Part shown: piece after piece, positions 29,082-36,422 of the stretch
How the letters are laid out: every line of letters begins with the position of its first letter
How positions within the stretch are numbered: position 1 is the stretch's first letter
IMG/VR virus record: IMGVR_UViG_3300047496_000100
Coordinates: 1-42,972 of that record
Length of the DNA stretch: 42,972 nt
Reading direction: 5' to 3' (one strand)
From: a virus
Program-made: the position numbers and the translations under genes
The notes under the pieces: generated by a model
The model's database searches: none
The model's input: only the letters and a program-made list of their open reading frames with translations
Told to the model about the DNA's origin: nothing

Positions 29082-29555
29082 TTATATCGCTGCCTCTTGG
29101 CTCGGTGTCTCACCTGCTGCTGCCGGTGGCGTCGCTACGCACGTCAGTCCGCCCTTTCCGTCGTCCTGTAGGGTGCCCGGTTTGCCGTCGGTCGTCTGGC
29201 AGGTATCTCCGGCTTTCTGCTTAGGCGGGAGCATATCCTCTGCGACGGCTAGAGCCTCCTTGCTGAGTGCCTGCTTCTGATAGTCCTCTGGGGTGAGGGC
29301 CGCTAGTACGTCGATTGCGGCGATGAGGTCGATCGCGTCCTGTACGAGTATCTTGCGAAGCTCGAGGCGCTCTTTGACCGGCATGATTGTCTGATCGTGC
29401 TGGACGGCCTGCTCGGGGTCCGCTGCCTTTAGTCCAATGTCGGTCTGCACGTCGATGGTGCGGGCGGCGAGGTTGCGATTCCAGATATTTTTATAGTATC
29501 TGAGAAAGTCTTGGTAGGTGTATTCGTTCTTGATGAGGGCTTCTGCTGATTCCAT
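29082..29555 (-). CDS. Unknown early protein
   Basis: 157 residues. A helical N-terminus (MESAEALIKNEYTYQDFLRY, NIWNRNLAARTIDVQTDIGL, EQAVQHDQTIMPVKERLELR) is followed by an Ala-rich helical stretch and a Gly/Pro/Thr-rich tail holding two Cys (DTCQTTDGKPGTLQDD, LTCVATPPAAAG). No family recognised. Start context is CATCACC ATG without a Shine-Dalgarno site. Confidence 0.6.
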   Translation of the reverse strand: MESAEALIKNEYTYQDFLRYYKNIWNRNLAARTIDVQTDIGLKAADPEQAVQHDQTIMPVKERLELRKILVQDAIDLIAAIDVLAALTPEDYQKQALSKEALAVAEDMLPPKQKAGDTCQTTDGKPGTLQDDGKGGLTCVATPPAAAGETPSQEAAI

Positions 29556-29578
29556 GGTGATGAAGTTATTTTTTAATT

Positions 29579-29695
29579 TTAAACGTCGTCCTGAACTATA
29601 TCGGTGTCGGTATCGTCGTCTCCGATTTCCTTGTGATCGTCGTCGTCCTCTGTTGCGAGGCCCGGCTCTCCGTAGATTTCTTTATCATCGTTCAT
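29579..29695 (-). CDS. Very small acidic protein
   Basis: 38 residues, MNDDKEIYGEPGLATEDDDD then HKEIGDDDTDTDIVQDDV: almost entirely acidic, likely disordered. Its ATG overlaps the previous TGA (ATGA) and it ends before a 24-bp gap. Acidic DNA-mimic proteins exist in phages as inhibitors, but nothing specific supports that here beyond charge. Confidence 0.55.
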   Translation of the reverse strand: MNDDKEIYGEPGLATEDDDDHKEIGDDDTDTDIVQDDV

Positions 29696-29934
29696 TTTGA
29701 TTGCTCGTTTATTTTCTTTTGAAGGCGACCGTGCTCGAGTTGTCGCGTTTGGTGCGCGGCTGCGCAGATCTTCCCGCGTGCGCTTCCCGGCTGTCTCGGT
29801 TCGTTTTTACAAACGCGGCAGGGCTTTGGTGCTCTGGGGTCTATGCCGTAGATCGGCACGTTGGCCCCGTCCTTGGTTTTGTCGACGCGCTTGAGGACGA
29901 ATTTGCGCTTATCTGGCGGCGGTTTTTTCTTCAT
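29692..29934 (-). CDS. Small basic zinc-finger protein
   Basis: 80 residues, MKKKPPPDKRKFVLKRVDKT, then APKPCRVCKNEPRQPGSARG and KICAAAHQTRQLEHGRLQKK. CRVC together with a later Cys and His could bind zinc; the protein is very basic. It overlaps the preceding and following genes by four bases. Probably nucleic-acid binding; otherwise unknown. Confidence 0.6.
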   Translation of the reverse strand: MKKKPPPDKRKFVLKRVDKTKDGANVPIYGIDPRAPKPCRVCKNEPRQPGSARGKICAAAHQTRQLEHGRLQKKINEQSK

Positions 29935-30281
29935 AGATTTTTTGTTTCTGCGGTTGGTAATGCTCGACCTTGTTCCTCTCCGGGCGGTCCGGCTGCGAGG
30001 CGCGGGACGTGCTTGGAGAAAATGTCGGCGAGGGACTTCATGCCACCCTCGCGTTTGTGGGGTTCGTATTTGGTGTCCTCTAGGAATTCGATGCGGCGGT
30101 GCTTGTCCTCGACGATGCTGACTAGGTAGCTCGGATTTATTATACCCTGCCGCACGCGGATAAATTGCCCGGTAGCGACTGCTCTCTGCGCCACCTCGAT
30201 CTCGTCGGCGTCGATTTTAATTTCTTCGCCGGTGCTCATGATGGCTTTGAAGCCGCGGGTGAGGATTTCTCGTACGCTCAT
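29931..30281 (-). CDS. Unknown early protein
   Basis: 116 residues from MSVREILTRGFKAIMSTGEE. The start at 30281 is chosen because it overlaps the upstream stop (ATGA); a longer frame would run inside that gene. GQFIRVRQGIINPSYLVSIV EDKHRR looks like a small beta domain, followed by an ordered helix and a Pro/Gly-rich tail. No family recognised. Confidence 0.55.
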   Translation of the reverse strand: MSVREILTRGFKAIMSTGEEIKIDADEIEVAQRAVATGQFIRVRQGIINPSYLVSIVEDKHRRIEFLEDTKYEPHKREGGMKSLADIFSKHVPRLAAGPPGEEQGRALPTAETKNL

Positions 30282-31003
30282 ACGGGTGTGGTGCTCATCA
30301 TTCCCTTGCCGGTCTTTGTGCCGGCGCGTTGCTTTTCGCCCCACGCTTTGAGCTCGCCGAGCTTCTGCTCGAATTGGCAGGGGGTCGTTATCGTTGGCGC
30401 AAAACGCATACCGTTACTTTTCTTGAGGTATCCTATCATCGGCGCGAGCTTCTCCATCCCGAACGTCTCTAGGAGGCGGCGAGCGGATTCGCGCTGCGGC
30501 TTGCGGTTGTAGAGATTCTTGTAGGTGGGGTTGACGTCTTTGAATAAAAAGATGATCTCTCCAATGGCCTTTTCCCCCTCTGCGCCGAGTCCGGCGCGGT
30601 GTTTAATTAACTCTTTTGTATTACTAATTTCATTCTGTTCATCCAAGCTGCTATCGTTCGTTGGCAGCTTGGATGTATCGCGTGTCATCCAACCTGCTAA
30701 CGATTTACTGGCTTGTTTGAAGGATATTTTAGTCACAATCTCCGCGCGGTTGCGCTTCGCGTCGTCTTTGAAGAGACGCTGTATGTAGCCTGCCTCCTCG
30801 AGGCGCTGTAGTGAATTGCTGATGCTGCGTACGTTTGTCGCGGCTATCGTCGCTATGGTGGCATTTGAGGCGATACAGCGCCCATCTTTCATGTGCTCGA
30901 ACCAGTAAACGATGCCGTAGACGATGCGGTCGAGGCCCTCGAGATGCGGATCACAGTAGATCGGGAAGGGGACCATAATGTAATCGGGTTTCAAAAGCTG
31001 CAT
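30278..31003 (-). CDS. Winged-helix protein, probable replication initiator-type
   Basis: 241 residues. The N-terminus YIMVPFPIYCDPHLEGLDRI VYGIVYWFEHMKDGRCIASN, then ATIATIAATNVRSISNSLQR LEEAGYIQRL is a winged helix-turn-helix as in phage replication and DnaD-like proteins. The C-terminal half (EGEKAIGEIIFLFKDVNPTY to LETFGMEKLAPMIGYLKKS) resembles the region that follows it in such proteins. No polymerase or helicase gene was recognised, so this may be the replication starter that recruits host enzymes. Confidence 0.6.
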   Translation of the reverse strand: MQLLKPDYIMVPFPIYCDPHLEGLDRIVYGIVYWFEHMKDGRCIASNATIATIAATNVRSISNSLQRLEEAGYIQRLFKDDAKRNRAEIVTKISFKQASKSLAGWMTRDTSKLPTNDSSLDEQNEISNTKELIKHRAGLGAEGEKAIGEIIFLFKDVNPTYKNLYNRKPQRESARRLLETFGMEKLAPMIGYLKKSNGMRFAPTITTPCQFEQKLGELKAWGEKQRAGTKTGKGMMSTTPV

Positions 31004-31044
31004 AAAAAGGTACTCATACTTTACCGTATCGTGTGCAGATTCTG

Positions 31045-31314
31045 CTAGCCTTTGACTGTGGATAAAGTCGCATTACAGTTTCTGCACTTCGATCCGCGTG
31101 CTAGAGGCGCCAGTAGGATAAGGATAGCGGCTATTCCATAGGCGAATGGTGCGATCATCAGTACTACCGGAATTAGGAGGATTCCGATTATCGAGATCGC
31201 GAGCACCACGCACGTCAGTGGTACGCCGAAGATGATCCCGGCTGCTAGTACGAGCATCGTCACCCAGTTCGGTATCATCGTGTAGTGGCCGCAGTTTTTA
31301 CATTTTTTATTCAT
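31045..31314 (-). CDS. Membrane protein with flanking CxxC motifs
   Basis: 89 residues starting MNKKCKNCGHYTMIPNW; the start at 31314 is preferred because a longer frame would overlap the upstream gene. Two strongly hydrophobic segments (VTMLVLAAGIIFGVPLTCVV and LLIPVVLMIAPFAYGIAAIL) lie between CKNC and CRNC. The pattern CxxC, membrane segment, CxxC recalls LITAF-type zinc membrane proteins, but I do not claim homology. It may sit in the host inner membrane. Confidence 0.65.
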   Translation of the reverse strand: MNKKCKNCGHYTMIPNWVTMLVLAAGIIFGVPLTCVVLAISIIGILLIPVVLMIAPFAYGIAAILILLAPLARGSKCRNCNATLSTVKG

Positions 31315-31325
31315 AGATTTGTTGA

Positions 31326-31994
31326 TTAAATAACTTTGCCGGAAGCGTAGCCGTTGATTTCGTACCATTCGCTTGGGTCGTATAGGGCGGTCTCCGTTCG
31401 GTAATCATAGCGAGAGGTCTTGCCACGCTTCGCGTACGCCTCTATCTTTGCGCGGTGCTCTGCGAATACTTCTCTGAACGTCGTGAGCTCCTCTTGGCGC
31501 TCAACGATTTTGCCGCGGAATGTCACGCGCGTTTTCGGTACCGGCTTACCGGCTAGGGCTTCGAAGCCGCGCGTGGTTATTGCCCATTGGGATCCGCCGG
31601 CCTTTGCTATGAGGCCCAGCTTCGAGCACTTCGTTGTGCGGCATTTCTGCGTGTGGCTGATGCCGTCTGCTGAGCTGATGCGTACCTTGTTAGCCTCGGT
31701 GAAGTTTTGCCCGGCGCCTAGTGCTGCCCGGACGTGCTTCGCGGTGTTGATGAGGAGGAGAGCGTCGTTCACGTCGAGCGTCTCGGTGTACTGCGCCATG
31801 CTCGCGCCGCAGTTGAGACAGGTTTTCTCGTCGTTGAAGCCGGGTATCAGCTCGCGGAGCTGCGCGTGTAGGTAGGCTAGTGGCTTGTCGGGGTCGTCTA
31901 TATCTCTGAGGAGCGCCGGGTTCTTCTCTATTGCCCGCGCGATGATTCGCACGAGTGGCTTGAGCTTCTGCGGGTGGTAGCGTTCGTCGGTCAT
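31326..31994 (-). CDS. Zinc-containing protein, unknown
   Basis: 222 residues. KTCLNCGASMAQYTETLDVN and SHTQKCRTTKCSKLGLIAKA supply a CxxC and a later C-x4-C, likely one zinc site; QWAITTRGFEALAGKPVPKT looks like a winged-helix recognition part. Overall a zinc-plus-winged-helix DNA-binding protein is plausible. The stop of the next gene upstream overlaps its start by four bases. Confidence 0.55.
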   Translation of the reverse strand: MTDERYHPQKLKPLVRIIARAIEKNPALLRDIDDPDKPLAYLHAQLRELIPGFNDEKTCLNCGASMAQYTETLDVNDALLLINTAKHVRAALGAGQNFTEANKVRISSADGISHTQKCRTTKCSKLGLIAKAGGSQWAITTRGFEALAGKPVPKTRVTFRGKIVERQEELTTFREVFAEHRAKIEAYAKRGKTSRYDYRTETALYDPSEWYEINGYASGKVI

Positions 31995-32257
31995 GATTTT
32001 TTAAAGTTAATGTAAGGCCTATATCCTTTTCTGAATCCTATCCTCGCGCGTTTCTTGCGTTTGAGGGCCTCCTGTTCTTGTTTGGCTTCCTCTAGTGCTT
32101 TGAAGTTTTCCTGCCTCTCTCTGTGCGCTAGGTGCGCCATCTTTAGTCCGCCGAGATTGCTGCCGCTCTTTATTTTTTGTTGCAGAGCTACCTGTGATGG
32201 GAGCGCGAGGCGCTTCCTGTCGATGTTGTATTGTCGGTACGGTTTGTTTGGACTCAT
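31991..32257 (-). CDS. Small basic protein
   Basis: 88 residues, MSPNKPYRQYNIDRKRLALP, then LAHRERQENFKALEEAKQEQ EALKRKKRARIGFRKGYRPY. A charged helix with Arg/Lys runs; no Cys. Overlaps both neighbours by four bases. It may bind nucleic acid. Family unknown. Confidence 0.6.
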   Translation of the reverse strand: MSPNKPYRQYNIDRKRLALPSQVALQQKIKSGSNLGGLKMAHLAHRERQENFKALEEAKQEQEALKRKKRARIGFRKGYRPYINFKKS

Positions 32258-32580
32258 ATCATCGGCTCCGCTGGCACATTGGTCTCGTTCTCGGTGAAGA
32301 GGTCGAACCCCGCTTGGGTTGCGCGATAACCTGCGCCAGCGAATTCATCAGTCTGCATACTCACCAGCCCGCGCTCGTATTGCGCGAGACCTTTCCGCGC
32401 GAGCGAGCGGCAGGCGAGTCGTACGTCGTTGCGGCGCATGTGCGCGTCTTTGGCAATGGTGCGGAATGGGAAGCAGTACCACTCGTCCGAGTATTCGTCG
32501 TTCGCGAGGTTGCGGAGCGCTCTGAGTACGCGCCACTCGTGCTTGCTGAGCTTCACCTGTTTTGTTTTTGGTTCGGTCAT
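32254..32580 (-). CDS. MarR-like winged-helix protein
   Basis: 108 residues from MTEPKTKQVKLSKHEWRVLR. The start at 32580 overlaps the upstream stop (ATGA); the longer frame would overlap the whole previous gene. AIAKDAHMRR-type helix-turn-helix (TIAKDAHMRRNDVRLACRSL) followed by ARKGLAQYERGLVSMQ is a winged helix. Probable transcription regulator of the early block. Confidence 0.65.
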   Translation of the reverse strand: MTEPKTKQVKLSKHEWRVLRALRNLANDEYSDEWYCFPFRTIAKDAHMRRNDVRLACRSLARKGLAQYERGLVSMQTDEFAGAGYRATQAGFDLFTENETNVPAEPMI

Positions 32581-32843
32581 ATCAGTTTCACGATGAGCCA
32601 CGCCGCCCCTCCTAGGCACAGAAGGATCGCGAGCGAGGATGCTGTTAACGCGACGACCTCGACCGGCGTGAGCGTCGTCTTGATTGTGAATGCCCCGATG
32701 CGCTTTAGGAACCACACGGGGAGCATGATGACGAACAGAATGGTGAGCGCGAGCAGGAGTGGAGGGAGGAAGAGCCAGTCTTTCCACCCACTCCATCGTG
32801 CGTTGCTGCGCTCCTCGGCTTCGGTGTAGATTGGCTTACTCAT
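32577..32843 (-). CDS. Two-span membrane protein
   Basis: 88 residues. MSKPIYTEAEERSNARWSGW is charged; LFLPPLLLALTILFVIMLPV and VVALTASSLAILLCLGGAAW are membrane segments. Possibly an anti-host or superinfection-exclusion protein, but no family is recognised. Overlaps both neighbours by four bases. Confidence 0.6.
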   Translation of the reverse strand: MSKPIYTEAEERSNARWSGWKDWLFLPPLLLALTILFVIMLPVWFLKRIGAFTIKTTLTPVEVVALTASSLAILLCLGGAAWLIVKLI

Positions 32844-33175
32844 GGCTGTAGCTTGATGCGGCGGCTGTCGATTTTGTCCCAGTGCGCTCTATACCAGTGC
32901 TTATTCGCCTGCTCTCCTATTTGCAGGAGGAGTACGACCGTCGGTATCGCGGCTATGTACGCGGGCCAGCCGGCCATCGTCGGGTCGTTTGCGACGCTGA
33001 TGCCGGTGATGATGACCGCATAGAAAGTAATCGGGTGCACGAGGAAGCGGCGGAAGGGGTGCGTCGTTGCGACCTTGAGCCACTTTGGCGCTTCGTCGGT
33101 TGGCCCGTCGTAGGTGCAGTTGGCTCTGAGCGTTGCGGGGCGATATGGTTCTGGCTGTGGTGTTGGTTTTGGCAT
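32840..33175 (-). CDS. Membrane protein, unknown
   Basis: 111 residues from MPKPTPQPEPYRPATLRANC. The start at 33175 lies 4 bp after the previous stop; the longer frame overlaps that gene. FLVHPITFYAVIITGISVAN and YIAAIPTVVLLLQIGEQANK are hydrophobic, and a basic C-terminus (RAHWDKIDSRRIKLQP) follows. Unknown function; may work with the neighbouring two-span protein. Confidence 0.6.
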   Translation of the reverse strand: MPKPTPQPEPYRPATLRANCTYDGPTDEAPKWLKVATTHPFRRFLVHPITFYAVIITGISVANDPTMAGWPAYIAAIPTVVLLLQIGEQANKHWYRAHWDKIDSRRIKLQP

Positions 33176-33179
33176 GGGA

Positions 33180-33308
33180 TTAGTGTTCGAATTTCTCGGC
33201 TTTGAGTTCCCAGCTGATGCGCGTTCCCTCGCCGTCGAGGATGCCGCTGGTGTACCCGTTTTTAATTTGCTCGGCGATTTCTGCGCGGTCGGTGTCATCT
33301 ATTTCCAT
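33180..33308 (-). CDS. Very small early protein
   Basis: 42 residues, MEIDDTDRAEIAEQIKNGYT then SGILDGEGTRISWELKAEKF. Short, charged and without Cys; resembles small phage accessory proteins of one alpha/beta unit. It lies 3 bp after the upstream stop and ends 4 bp before the next start. Confidence 0.6.
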   Translation of the reverse strand: MEIDDTDRAEIAEQIKNGYTSGILDGEGTRISWELKAEKFEH

Positions 33309-33310
33309 AG

Positions 33311-33517
33311 TTATACTCTTATAAAGTCGGCTCCTCTTATAAAGGCGATGTACTTATCGCCTGTTGAGGCGGCGTGCATAGCGAACGCTCTTTCGATTGT
33401 ATCGAATTCGTTGTTAGCGCGGTCGCTCATGAGCACCACTTCCACATCTCCGCACTCTTTCTCGAGAGCTTGGAGTTCTTTGATTACTTCTGATACGGTG
33501 CGTCCTTTTATTGCCAT
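33311..33517 (-). CDS. Small unknown protein
   Basis: 68 residues, MAIKGRTVSEVIKELQALEK, CGDVEVVLMSDRANNEFDTI. The opening suggests a helix then a beta strand, like a fragment of small modulatory proteins. It sits between the nuclease-FtsK fusion and the next small gene. Unknown. Confidence 0.6.
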   Translation of the reverse strand: MAIKGRTVSEVIKELQALEKECGDVEVVLMSDRANNEFDTIERAFAMHAASTGDKYIAFIRGADFIRV

Positions 33518-33520
33518 AAA

Positions 33521-35596
33521 TTATTCTGTTAGGAAACCTTGTAAGCGCACCTGTCCGCCCCCGGGGTGGCTGAATATCATGTCGCCCTTGCCGGAGAGCT
33601 TCTCGGCGCCCTCGGTGCCGAGGATCACCTTGCTGTCGGTCGCGCTGGCGGTCGTGAGGGCGATGCGGGTAGGGAAGTTCGCCTTGATGAGGCCGGTGAT
33701 GACGTCCACGCTCGGGCGCTGCGTCGCGATGATGAGGTGGATGCCGACGGCTCGGGCCATCTGTGCGAGGCGTGTGAGCATCTCCTCTGCGGTCGCCGTC
33801 TCCTCGTCCGGCTCCGGCGGTACGAATGTCAGGCCCTGCTTCGCTGCCTGTCGGGCCATCGCTTCTACCTTGGCTCGCGTCACGATGTTCTCGAGCGACT
33901 GCTTGCTCTTTTTCTTGCGCTCCGCGGCCTTGCCTTGGAGTATCAGGTCGGCGAATTCGTCGACGACGGCGACGATGTAGGGGAGGCTGGTCGAGCCTTT
34001 TTTGTTGTATGCCGTGATGTCGCGCACACGCTTGCCCTCGAGGAGCTTGTAGCGCACTTCCATCTCGTCTATGAGGCCTTTGAGCGTGAGGACGCTGTCG
34101 GCGTAGTCGTAGGCGATCTTGCGCCCGTGGAGGTGCTTCGCTTTTGCGAATGCTACCAGCTCGACGCGCTTCGGGTCGATAAGGATTAGGTGCATCTGCT
34201 CCGGCGTCATCTGCTTGGTGAGCGCGTGGAGGAGCGTATGTATCAGCTCGCTCTTGCCGCTGCCGGTGGCGCCGGCTATGAGGAGGTGCGGCATGTCGGG
34301 TAGTGCGACGCGCACGGTGTCGCCGTTTACGTCCTTGCCTATTGGGAGGCCCAGCGTCCCGGGGCGCAGTTCCTCCTTGGTGAATTTCACCACGCCGCGC
34401 TCGTCGTTCGCTACCTCTATGCCGACGAGCGACGTTCCGGGTATCGGGGCCAGTATTCGCACCTCGCCCTTGGCTTCGAGCGCAAGGGCTATATCTGCCT
34501 TGTGCTTATCGAAGACGCTCATGCGTACCCCGCGGCTCACCTTGAAGCGGTACTGCGTCACGCTGGTGCCTTTCACGCTCTCCTGCGGCTCTACGGGGAT
34601 GCCGAACTCGGCGAGGCGGAGCTTTATCTTCTCCTCGGGGTTGAGGTGTCGGTTCTCGATGTTGTCGAGGCGCGAGCTGACGAAGCGCTTGTTGACGAAG
34701 GCGATGTCTTTTACTTTGTGCATCACCTCGACGTCGCTCATGTCCGCGGAGAGAAGGCCTTGCGCGTAGAGCTCGCCGGCGATCTCGCCATCGAATGGGT
34801 CGCTGAGGTTTGGGAGGTACACGGCGTCGGGGTTGCTGAGGAACTTCACTACGTCGCGGTAGAGGTTGTAGAAAATGATGCGGTACTGCTCGTGACTGAA
34901 AGGTATCGCGTAGTCGCGAATTTGGGGCTGCCCTGCGTTTGGCCCGGTGTTCTCGGAGGTCTTTATCTCTCTGAATAGCATGCGGTCTGCCGTGATGCCT
35001 TTTGCGGCTCTGAGGAGGTGCCAGAGGAATTGGCTCTGAATTATTTTGATGTAGTCCTCGCTCTCCCAGTCGGTGAAGCTGGTCACGAACTTGGTGTCGA
35101 TTATTTCAACGGCGCCGTCGGTGCGCTTGTGGACGAGGTCGGGGACGGCGACTGCTGGAAGCGGAAGTTGCTGGCCGTCGACGGTCTTTAGCTCGGCCTG
35201 CATCTTTTCTTCCACCATCAGTATCTCGTTATATTCCGGCTCCTCGGCGAAGTAGAAGCGCATGGTCTGCGCGTACTTCTTGAGCATGGCCTCGCGGTTG
35301 CCGGTCTTGCCGTAGTTAATGTAGCTGTCGTCGTAATTGTCGAGGTACTCTTGGCCGACGCGGATCGCGTTCGCGATATTCTCTGCGCGGTCGGTGCCCA
35401 TTGGTACGCTATCGTTGCCGCCGTAGTACGCTTTGAGCGCTTCGTGGCCCGCGCGTCCGACCATTCCGCTCACGCCCATCTTGCCGTCGTAGACGCCGAG
35501 GATGTATTTGAGCTTGAAGATGAGCGGGTTGCGGAGCAGCTGCGTGAGCATGCTGTAGTGCAGCCGGTCGATTGGAATGAATGCTTGTTTTTCCAT
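33521..35596 (-). CDS. RecB-family nuclease fused to FtsK-type DNA translocase
   Basis: 691 residues. N-terminus: RecB/Cas4-like PD-(D/E)XK nuclease with GRAGHEALKAYY (H51), VAVPDLVHK (D153), EIIDTKF (D167, K169) and Q187/Q189 in IIQSQFLWHLL. C-terminus (about 335-691): FtsK cytoplasmic motor, with alpha-domain YRFKVSRGVRMSVFDKHKAD and VRILAPIPGTSLVGIEVAND, Walker A GATGSGKS (442-449), Walker B VVDEFADL (544-551), ATQRPSVDVITGLIKANFPT. A charged insertion of about 50 residues follows Walker B (about 552-605). The FtsK gamma domain is missing. It probably tracks along and trims double-stranded DNA, feeding RecT. A promoter with perfect TTGACA lies 30-58 bp upstream. Confidence 0.9.
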   Translation of the reverse strand: MEKQAFIPIDRLHYSMLTQLLRNPLIFKLKYILGVYDGKMGVSGMVGRAGHEALKAYYGGNDSVPMGTDRAENIANAIRVGQEYLDNYDDSYINYGKTGNREAMLKKYAQTMRFYFAEEPEYNEILMVEEKMQAELKTVDGQQLPLPAVAVPDLVHKRTDGAVEIIDTKFVTSFTDWESEDYIKIIQSQFLWHLLRAAKGITADRMLFREIKTSENTGPNAGQPQIRDYAIPFSHEQYRIIFYNLYRDVVKFLSNPDAVYLPNLSDPFDGEIAGELYAQGLLSADMSDVEVMHKVKDIAFVNKRFVSSRLDNIENRHLNPEEKIKLRLAEFGIPVEPQESVKGTSVTQYRFKVSRGVRMSVFDKHKADIALALEAKGEVRILAPIPGTSLVGIEVANDERGVVKFTKEELRPGTLGLPIGKDVNGDTVRVALPDMPHLLIAGATGSGKSELIHTLLHALTKQMTPEQMHLILIDPKRVELVAFAKAKHLHGRKIAYDYADSVLTLKGLIDEMEVRYKLLEGKRVRDITAYNKKGSTSLPYIVAVVDEFADLILQGKAAERKKKSKQSLENIVTRAKVEAMARQAAKQGLTFVPPEPDEETATAEEMLTRLAQMARAVGIHLIIATQRPSVDVITGLIKANFPTRIALTTASATDSKVILGTEGAEKLSGKGDMIFSHPGGGQVRLQGFLTE

Positions 35597-35625
35597 GCGT
35601 GTTTCGATAAATTGGTAATGCCCTA

Positions 35626-35654
35626 AGGATAAGCCCCTTGTCGTTTCTTGTCAA
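35626..35654 (-). promoter_or_regulatory. Early promoter for the nuclease-FtsK gene
   Basis: TTGACA (35654-35649), 17-bp spacer, TATCCT (35631-35626). The -35 and spacer region shares an identical 27-base block with the main early promoter at 40168-40196, extending from GCG just upstream of TTGACA into the spacer. The ATG lies 30 bp downstream of the -10, in the context TTATCGAAACACGC ATG. Confidence 0.85.
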
Positions 35655-35676
35655 CGCTTGCTGTGGACAACGAGGT

Positions 35677-36282
35677 CTACTTGTTCGCCTTGAAAAAGGC
35701 CTCCGCAAATCCGGGGTGCGTGATGCTTCTGGCTATTGCACGCAGTGACATATTTGGGTCGCGCAGATAGTCCTCTGGTATCGGTTGTAGTGATTGCACG
35801 TTGAGCTGAGACTGTTTTTTCTGCTTCGGGTCGAGTGTAACGGCAGTCTTCTTTAGTTCGGTGTTGAAGTTGCCCCATATGTCGGTCGGCTTACGATACG
35901 CATCCCCGAAGTCGTAGGGATTGAATGTGAGAGCGGGCTTGCCGAGAAACCAGCGCAGACGTGCTTTAGGATTTTCTAGTGCCCAGAACGCGAGACGCTT
36001 TCCGTCATACTGACACTCCGCAATGATGCGCAGACAGGCATTTACCACCTCCATTGCTCCGCGCAAATCTCTGGGGGTTTTCGCGACAGTCCTAGCCATA
36101 GAAAACATCGTGCAAGGGGGCGCGGCCAATATCCCATAGACGTTGCTGGGGGGGGTATAGGTTTTTATGTCGTAGAGCGGCAGTGTTATCACGCGAACGT
36201 CGTAGCCGGCGTCTTTGTAGGGCTGGCTCCACGCTCCAGTGCCTCCGCAAAGGTCGAGGATGATTTTATTTCTTTGGGACAT
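35677..36282 (-). CDS. C5 cytosine methyltransferase-like protein
   Basis: 201 residues. Motif I IILDLCGGTGAWSQ (7-20), motif IV APPCTMFS with the catalytic Cys57, motif VI-like ENP (103-105). It is shorter than usual C5 methyltransferases (about 300 residues or more) and no clear target-recognition domain is visible. No restriction enzyme nearby. It may modify viral DNA or be a minimal or divergent enzyme. The start lies inside the previous small gene (17-bp overlap). Confidence 0.8.
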   Translation of the reverse strand: MSQRNKIILDLCGGTGAWSQPYKDAGYDVRVITLPLYDIKTYTPPSNVYGILAAPPCTMFSMARTVAKTPRDLRGAMEVVNACLRIIAECQYDGKRLAFWALENPKARLRWFLGKPALTFNPYDFGDAYRKPTDIWGNFNTELKKTAVTLDPKQKKQSQLNVQSLQPIPEDYLRDPNMSLRAIARSITHPGFAEAFFKANK

Positions 36283-36421
36283 ACACGTCGATGTCGTCTA
36301 CTACCACCTTGCGCTCTGGGTCTTTGAGTATTTTTTCGACGAGGCGCTCTGGGAGTAAAAACCTGCACGAAAGCAGCATCTCTCCCATCGCATACAATTT
36401 AACCGTAACGTGCTTGTCCAT
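36266..36421 (-). CDS. Small unknown protein
   Basis: 51 residues, MDKHVTVKLYAMGEMLLSCR, LPERLVEKILKDPERKVVVD, ending DIDVYVPKK. Its ATG (36421) directly follows the RecT stop (36423). The alternating charged and hydrophobic pattern suggests a small alpha/beta fold. Overlaps the methyltransferase start by 17 bp. Unknown. Confidence 0.65.
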   Translation of the reverse strand: MDKHVTVKLYAMGEMLLSCRFLLPERLVEKILKDPERKVVVDDIDVYVPKK

Positions 36422-36422
36422 G

